This document shows, piece by piece, positions 56,689 through 64,000 of a stretch of DNA of 64,000 nucleotides (its first letter is position 1; each line of letters begins with the position of its first letter). The stretch lies in NCBI RefSeq assembly GCF_007988965.1, contig NZ_BJVD01000010.1, positions 26,745 through 90,744 of the forward strand, in the 5' to 3' direction. The position numbers and the translations under genes are program-made. Below the pieces are notes generated by a model. The model was given only the letters and a program-made list of their open reading frames with translations. It was not told where the DNA came from and did not search any database. The DNA comes from Rummeliibacillus stabekisii (lineage in GTDB: Bacteria > Bacillota > Bacilli > Bacillales_A > Planococcaceae).

Positions 56689-57804
56689 ATGCATATTGAG
56701 CAACTAAAGCTTAAAGACTATCGTAATTACGAATCTCTTGATTTGTCCTTTTCTCCAAAAATCAATGTGTTTATTGGCGAAAATGCACAAGGGAAGACAA
56801 ATGTAATGGAATCAATCTATGTCCTAGCTATGGCAAAATCGCATCGTACATCAAGTGAGAAAGAATTGATACGGTGGGGGCAAGAATATGCTAAAATAGA
56901 AGGGGACATCCAAAATAGATATGGTCGCTTGCCAATGGAATTAACTATTTCCAAGAAAGGTAAAAAAGCTAAAGTAAATCATTTGGAGCAGAGCCGATTA
57001 AGCGATTATATAGGGCAAATGAATGTTGTTATGTTTGCTCCGGAAGATTTAAACGTAGTAAAAGGTAGTCCTCAGGCGAGAAGGCGTTTTTTAGATATGG
57101 AGATTGGCCAGATTTCCCCAGTCTACTTGCATGATCTGTTAACCTTTCAGAAGCTATTAAAACAGCGGAATCATTTACTTAAACAAAATCAAGGAAAAAA
57201 AACATTCAATGATGTAATGTTTGATGTTTATACAGAGCAGTATATTGAAGCAGCAGTCAAAGTAATCCAAAAAAGATTCCACTTTATGGAATTACTTCAA
57301 GCCTGGGCAGGGCCAATTCATTATTCAATTTCACGAGAACTTGAAAATATGGAGATTCGTTATCGCCCTGTCAGCGGTATGGATGTAGATTGGTCTGCTG
57401 AACAAATGGCAGATCACTTGGCTGCAAAAATAAAGGAACAGTCTCGAAGAGAGTTGGAAAGAGGCGTAACATTGGTTGGTCCACATCGTGACGATTTGCA
57501 ATTCATTGTGAATGGCTATGATGTCCAAACATATGGTTCTCAAGGACAACAAAGAACGACTGCACTGTCATTAAAGCTAGCAGAAATAGAGTTGATCAAA
57601 CAAGAAGTGAATGATACGCCTATTCTTTTGCTTGATGACGTTCTTTCAGAATTAGATGATTATCGGCAATCTCATTTGCTTAACACGATAAAAGGTGAAG
57701 TCCAAACATTTGTCACAACGACAAGTGTGGAAGGCATAGAACATGAAACCATTCGCGAGTCAGAAATGTTTCATGTGAAACAAGGCTCCGTGGATACTGA
57801 GTGA
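56689..57804 (+). CDS. recF: DNA replication/repair protein RecF
   Basis: 371 residues. Walker [15 protein letters not shown], signature [17 protein letters not shown] and Walker [13 protein letters not shown]. It helps load RecA at gaps. A parS-like site lies in its 3' end. No remB gene follows; gyrB begins 157 bases on. Confidence 0.98.
   Translation: MHIEQLKLKDYRNYESLDLSFSPKINVFIGENAQGKTNVMESIYVLAMAKSHRTSSEKELIRWGQEYAKIEGDIQNRYGRLPMELTISKKGKKAKVNHLEQSRLSDYIGQMNVVMFAPEDLNVVKGSPQARRRFLDMEIGQISPVYLHDLLTFQKLLKQRNHLLKQNQGKKTFNDVMFDVYTEQYIEAAVKVIQKRFHFMELLQAWAGPIHYSISRELENMEIRYRPVSGMDVDWSAEQMADHLAAKIKEQSRRELERGVTLVGPHRDDLQFIVNGYDVQTYGSQGQQRTTALSLKLAEIELIKQEVNDTPILLLDDVLSELDDYRQSHLLNTIKGEVQTFVTTTSVEGIEHETIRESEMFHVKQGSVDTE
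57767..57782. other. parS-like site in recF
   Basis: TGTTTCATGTGAAACA, one change from consensus parS, on the right side of the origin about 4 kb from it. Confidence 0.7.
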
Positions 57805-57934
57805 TCTTAGTATTTGCGGATTTTATTAATATGGGAATTCTGACCTTGCTAATTAATTGCATTGAAAGCCAGGTATTCTGCGCTTTAAGACGCAAATTTC
57901 AAGGTTTAAGAAATTTACAAATAATGCATACTAA

Positions 57935-59884
<1,950 letters not shown>

Positions 59885-59909
59885 TTCCTTTTGAAGGGGG
59901 TTCCACACT

Positions 59910-62420
59910 TTGGCTGAAACAAATAACTCTGGCGTTAAAGGAGTTAATATAACAAAAACAATCAAAACCTCATTTTTAGATTATGCGATGAGTGTAATTG
60001 TTTCCCGGGCATTGCCTGATGTTCGAGATGGCCTAAAACCAGTTCAACGGCGTATTCTATATGGAATGCAGGAATTGGGAAGTACTTCGGATAAGCCATA
60101 TAAGAAGTCAGCTCGTATAGTAGGGGATGTAATGGGGAAATACCATCCACATGGTGACTCTTCTATTTACGAAGCAATGGTCCGCATGGCACAGGATTTT
60201 AGCTACCGGTATATGCTTGTTGACGGCCACGGTAACTTTGGTTCTGTCGATGGAGATGGGGCTGCGGCGATGCGATATACGGAATCCCGCATGTCTAAAA
60301 TCGCCATGGAAATGCTTAGAGATATCAATAAAGATACAATTGATTATACAAACAACTATGACGGCAATGAAAAAGAGCCAGTTGTATTGCCTGCTCGCTA
60401 TCCAAACCTGCTAGTGAATGGGGCTTCAGGGATCGCTGTTGGTATGGCTACAAATATTCCCCCACACCAATTGGGTGAAGTAATTGACGGCGTTTTGGCT
60501 ATTTCTGATAATCCAGCCATTACAACGGAAGAGTTGATGGAGATTATTCCAGGTCCTGATTTCCCTACTGGTGGTTTGATTTTGGGTAGAAGCGGCATTC
60601 GCCGTGCATATGAAACAGGGCGCGGTTCAATTGTCATTCGTTCACGCGTGGAAATTGAAACAAAGTCTAGCGGAAAAGAAGTTATCGTAATTAATGAACT
60701 TCCTTACCAAGTCAATAAAGCCCGCTTAATTGAAAAAATTGCAGAATTAGTACGAGATAAACGGATTGATGGCATTACCAACATTCGCGATGAATCAGAT
60801 CGAAATGGTATGAGGGTTACCATTGATGTACGAAAAGATGCCAATGCAAATGTAGTCCTAAACAATTTATATAAACAAACTGCTATGCAAACTAGCTTCG
60901 GTATTAACATGTTGGCTCTTGTTGGTGGGCAGCCAAAAGTTTTAAGCTTAAAAGAAGCTTTATTCCATTACTTGGAACATCAAAAGATCGTTATTACGAG
61001 ACGAACTAAATTTGAATTAAGCAAAGCTGAAAAACGTGCTCACATTTTAGAAGGTTTGCGTATTGCTCTTGATCATATCGATGAGATTATTAGTTTGATT
61101 AGAGCTTCTCAAACAGCTGAAGATGCGAAAAATGGCTTAATGGAACGCTTTAATTTGAGTGAACGCCAATCTCAAGCTATTTTAGATATGCGCTTGCAAC
61201 GTTTGACAGGTTTGGAGCGTGATAAGATTGAAGCAGAGTACCAAGAATTGCTTCAATTAATTCAAGAGCTCAAAGATATTTTGGCAGATGAATCAAAAAT
61301 AAGAAAAATTATTCATGATGAGCTTCTTGAGATTAAAGAACGCTTCAATGATGCTCGTCGTACAGATATTACAGCGGGTGGCATGGAAATGATTGAGGAC
61401 GAAGATTTAATTCCTCGTGAAAACTCAGTTATTACCCTTACACATAATGGGTATATTAAACGTCTACCAGCTAACACATATAGAAGTCAACGTCGAGGCG
61501 GCAGAGGCGTACAAGGTATGGGAACGCATGAAGATGACTTTGTAGAACATCTTCTATACACATCAACACATGACACCATTCTTTTCTTTACTTCAAAAGG
61601 GAAGGTATTTAAAGCAAAAGGTTATGAAATCCCTGAGTTTGGTCGTACAGCAAAAGGGCTTCCTATTGTTAACTTACTGAATGTAGATAAAGGTGAAAAG
61701 GTAACGGCTGTCATTCGTGTAGCTTCATACGAAGAAGATGCTTACTTTATCTTTACCACACGTACTGGAGTGGCGAAACGTACACCGCTATCCAACTTTG
61801 CGAATATAAGAACAAACGGTTTAATTGCAATTTCCTTAAAAGAAGACGATGAACTGATATCAGTCCGACTTACAAATGGACAACAAGAAATCATTATTGG
61901 TACTCATACAGGTATGCTCGTTCGCTTTAATGAAAATGATATTCGGTCAATGGGCCGTACCGCTACGGGCGTACGTGGCATTCGTTTAAGAGAAGATGAC
62001 TATGTAGTAGGTATGGAGATTATTGAACCAAATCAAGAAATCCTCGTTGTTACTGAAAAAGGTTATGGAAAACGTACACCTGAAGTAGAGTATCGCTTAC
62101 AAAACCGAGGAGGCATTGGTATCAAAACATGCCAAATCACTGATAAGAACGGTCCTCTTGTTGCTGTTAAGGCAGTTGATGGATCAGAAGATGTTATGCT
62201 TATCACAGTAAATGGTATGCTGATACGGATGGATATTGAGGATATCTCGGTTACTGGTCGTAGCACACAAGGTGTTCGTTTAATCCGCCTAGCGGAAGAT
62301 GAACATGTAGCAACAGTGGCGAAAGTTAAGAAAGAAGAAGCAATTGAAGCAGAGGTAATCAGCGAAGAGGAAGAAAATACTGATTCAACTGAATCTCCTG
62401 CTGATGACACAATAGAATAA
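59910..62420 (+). CDS. gyrA: DNA gyrase subunit A
   Basis: 836 residues from a TTG at 59910 with AAGGGGG 8 bases upstream. Active-site tyrosine in [10 protein letters not shown], the quinolone region [19 protein letters not shown] with sensitive-type Ser and Glu, the GyrA box QRRGGRG, and an acidic C-terminal tail. No intein. Confidence 0.99.
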   Translation: MAETNNSGVKGVNITKTIKTSFLDYAMSVIVSRALPDVRDGLKPVQRRILYGMQELGSTSDKPYKKSARIVGDVMGKYHPHGDSSIYEAMVRMAQDFSYRYMLVDGHGNFGSVDGDGAAAMRYTESRMSKIAMEMLRDINKDTIDYTNNYDGNEKEPVVLPARYPNLLVNGASGIAVGMATNIPPHQLGEVIDGVLAISDNPAITTEELMEIIPGPDFPTGGLILGRSGIRRAYETGRGSIVIRSRVEIETKSSGKEVIVINELPYQVNKARLIEKIAELVRDKRIDGITNIRDESDRNGMRVTIDVRKDANANVVLNNLYKQTAMQTSFGINMLALVGGQPKVLSLKEALFHYLEHQKIVITRRTKFELSKAEKRAHILEGLRIALDHIDEIISLIRASQTAEDAKNGLMERFNLSERQSQAILDMRLQRLTGLERDKIEAEYQELLQLIQELKDILADESKIRKIIHDELLEIKERFNDARRTDITAGGMEMIEDEDLIPRENSVITLTHNGYIKRLPANTYRSQRRGGRGVQGMGTHEDDFVEHLLYTSTHDTILFFTSKGKVFKAKGYEIPEFGRTAKGLPIVNLLNVDKGEKVTAVIRVASYEEDAYFIFTTRTGVAKRTPLSNFANIRTNGLIAISLKEDDELISVRLTNGQQEIIIGTHTGMLVRFNENDIRSMGRTATGVRGIRLREDDYVVGMEIIEPNQEILVVTEKGYGKRTPEVEYRLQNRGGIGIKTCQITDKNGPLVAVKAVDGSEDVMLITVNGMLIRMDIEDISVTGRSTQGVRLIRLAEDEHVATVAKVKKEEAIEAEVISEEEENTDSTESPADDTIE

Positions 62421-62431
62421 GAGAAAAAGGT

Positions 62432-62457
62432 CCCAGAAATAATCTGGGGCTTTTTTT
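62432..62457 (+). terminator. Terminator of gyrBA
   Basis: Stem CCCAGA/TCTGGG with a 5-base loop, then GCTTTTTTT, 11 bases after the gyrA stop. Confidence 0.9.
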
Positions 62458-62574
62458 ATGGAAAATTATAAAAAAGTTTACCTTGGACAAAAAAATTGAG
62501 ATAAAATAACTATAGATTCAATTTCTTCATAAGAAACGGGAGAGAAACTCATTTGAATGCAAGGGGGTTTACAA

Positions 62575-63669
62575 GTGGATTACCAATTAGTTAAGTTGTC
62601 TGATCTACAGTTAGGCGCTATGGTTGCTAAAGATATTATGGCTAACACACAATATCCTATTCTGTACAAAAATACAAAGATTACAGGAGAACACTTTCCA
62701 GTATTAAAGGCTTTTCAGATTGAAAAGATACCTATCGTTGATATAAAAGAAGCAGATAAAGCACAGCAAGTTCAAAGTGTGTCATCATCCATTGAAACCA
62801 TAAAAGAAACGTTTAAAAATTCCTTTGAAAGAAAATACAATGAATCAGTAGCAAAATTTAAACAGGAATTTTTAAATTGGGATGCTGGTAGCAATGTAAA
62901 TATTTCAAAAGTTCGTGAAAGCATATTGCCATTAATTGATGAAGTATTGTTGAATAAAGAAAAGATATTTATCCTAAATGAATATTCGACAACAAAGGAC
63001 TATTTTTACCATCATTCAATTGCAATCAGTTTAATTAGTGCGGTTATTGCTCAAAAAATGAATTACTCTAAAGGAGATATCACACAAATAGCAATTGCAG
63101 CGGCAGTAGCGGATGCTGGTATGGCAAAAATTAATAAAAAAATTCGTGAAAAGAATGGTCCACTGTCAGAATATGAGTTTAAGGAAATTCAAGAGCACCC
63201 ATATTACAGTCTTCAGATGGTAAATCATATATCTACCTTAAAGAAAGAAATGAAACTAGCGATCTACCAACATCATGAGAGGTTAGATGGCAGCGGCTAT
63301 CCAAAAGGAGAAAAAGGTAGTAAGGTGTTAATTCACTCCCATATCATTGCGGTTGCAGATGTTTTCCATGCAATGACATGTGAAAGAATTTACCGTTCCA
63401 AAGAATCTCCATTCAAAGTGTTAGAAATGATCCGAGAAAATGACTTTGGAAAGTTTAATATAGAAGTTGTACAGGCTCTTAATACTTGTGTAGCAAACCT
63501 TTCTCTTGGCACAAGTGTAGAATTATCAAATGGTGAAGAAGGGACCATTATCTTTGCTAATAAAACGTCACCAGTAAGGCCTGTCATTAAGTTGCATGAA
63601 ACAGAACAAATTATTGATCTATCTAAAAATAGAAATATATATATTGAACGTTTAATTTTAAATAATTAA
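62575..63669 (+). CDS. HD-GYP-like protein with degenerate HD motif
   Basis: 364 residues from a GTG at 62575 with AAGGGGG 7 bases upstream; an ATG six codons earlier is the alternative. An N-terminal domain (about 1-130) precedes the HD-GYP domain. The GYP part is intact (HHERLDGSGYPKGEKGSKVLIHSHIIAVADVFHAMTCERIYR), but the HDIGK motif reads ADAGM near residues 178-182, so His and Lys are lost. C-di-GMP hydrolysis is therefore doubtful; it may bind c-di-GMP as a sensor. A PilZ-like or beta extension of about 50 residues ends the protein. Confidence 0.85.
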   Translation: MDYQLVKLSDLQLGAMVAKDIMANTQYPILYKNTKITGEHFPVLKAFQIEKIPIVDIKEADKAQQVQSVSSSIETIKETFKNSFERKYNESVAKFKQEFLNWDAGSNVNISKVRESILPLIDEVLLNKEKIFILNEYSTTKDYFYHHSIAISLISAVIAQKMNYSKGDITQIAIAAAVADAGMAKINKKIREKNGPLSEYEFKEIQEHPYYSLQMVNHISTLKKEMKLAIYQHHERLDGSGYPKGEKGSKVLIHSHIIAVADVFHAMTCERIYRSKESPFKVLEMIRENDFGKFNIEVVQALNTCVANLSLGTSVELSNGEEGTIIFANKTSPVRPVIKLHETEQIIDLSKNRNIYIERLILNN

Positions 63670-63706
63670 TGAATCTAATTAAATAAACATAGCTATTGAA
63701 AAACAT

Positions 63707-63751
63707 AGAACTGCAGTTAAACTATACTAAGTTTGATTGCAGTTCTTTTTG
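63707..63751 (+). terminator. Terminator after the HD-GYP-like gene
   Basis: Stem AGAACTGCA/TGCAGTTCT with an inner GTTAAAC/GTTTGAT pairing, followed by TTTTTG. Confidence 0.88.
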
Positions 63752-63855
63752 TATGGCCATGTCTATAAAACACTTGTCTAAATCCAATTCTTTAGATCGA
63801 GTTACACATTCTTACTCAGTGAACAGAGATATTAATTACCTTTTTTAAAAAAGAG

Positions 63856-63884
63856 TTGACTTTGATATCTATTTGGCGTATTCT
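63856..63884 (+). promoter_or_regulatory. rRNA-type promoter P1
   Basis: TTGACT, 17-bp spacer, TATTCT. First of two tandem promoters at the right edge. Confidence 0.75.
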
Positions 63885-63942
63885 ATTTAAGTTGCCTCTA
63901 AAAAGCAATGAATTATATTGAAAAAATAATTCTAAAAAAGCG

Positions 63943-63971
63943 TTGACAATCTTTTAATAGTATTATATACT
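63943..63971 (+). promoter_or_regulatory. rRNA-type promoter P2
   Basis: TTGACA, 17-bp spacer, TATACT, 87 bp after P1. Tandem strong promoters after gyrA match the first rRNA operon of Bacillus; the leader continues to the window end and the 16S gene is outside. Confidence 0.85.
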
Positions 63972-64000
63972 AATTAAGTCGTTAAGATGACGACGCAACG

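Noticed and set aside
60001..60016. TTTCCCGGGC in gyrA as a Noc-binding site
   Set aside because: Consensus is ATTTCCCGGGAAAT; the right half does not fit.

Overview
The window is 64 kb of a low-GC Gram-positive chromosome that spans the replication origin. The order rpmH-oriC-dnaA-dnaN-yaaA-recF-gyrB-gyrA, the wal operon, soj/spo0J/noc, the yyaC spore-protein family and an rsbQ stress module point to a spore-forming member of the Bacillales. The style of the proteins (many TTG starts, HD-GYP gene after gyrA) suggests Planococcaceae, near Lysinibacillus, Viridibacillus or Rummeliibacillus. The genus is inference.

Layout. 1-23 kb is an accessory arm: an rsbQ/rsbP-like module cut by the left edge; a YeiL-like regulator divergent from an HcaT/YwbF-like transporter; an ArsR-controlled efflux pump with two matching operators; a GAF-PAS-GGDEF-EAL protein followed by a thiamine-diphosphate enzyme; a cluster of immunity-like orphans (SUKH, ankyrin); a 7TM diguanylate cyclase; a guanine-class riboswitch in front of a four-gene purine-type operon (DUF3100 membrane protein, small membrane partner, amidohydrolase, TauE/SafE permease); rluF; a MerR operon with a classic 19-bp-spacer dyad promoter; and a 1.57-kb segment bounded by 25-bp direct repeats of the rlmH 3' end, which looks like an SCC-type (Ccr) cassette remnant.

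23-53 kb is the conserved left replichore, nearly all on the minus strand and so co-directional with replication: rlmH, CxxH/CxxC protein, htrA, walJ-walI-walH-walK-walR, purA, dnaC, rplI, gdpP, DUF2232, rpsR, ssb, rpsF, ychF, DUF951, mscS, DUF554, spo0J, soj, noc, rsmG, mnmG, mnmE, jag, rnpA, rpmH. The insertase gene yidC/spoIIIJ, normally between rnpA and jag, is absent here.

53-64 kb is the bipartite origin (DnaA boxes on both sides of dnaA, AT-rich unwinding region before dnaN) and the right replichore on the plus strand: dnaA, dnaN, yaaA, recF, gyrB, gyrA, a degenerate HD-GYP protein, then two tandem rRNA-type promoters at the right edge, with the rRNA genes presumably just outside.

The strongest leads for new biology are the riboswitch-controlled DUF3100 operon, the SCC-like att pair at rlmH, the missing yidC, and extra DnaA-box clusters near rlmH and mnmE. 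Starts were chosen by Shine-Dalgarno (SD) spacing and family N-termini; all family assignments are by eye, without database searches.
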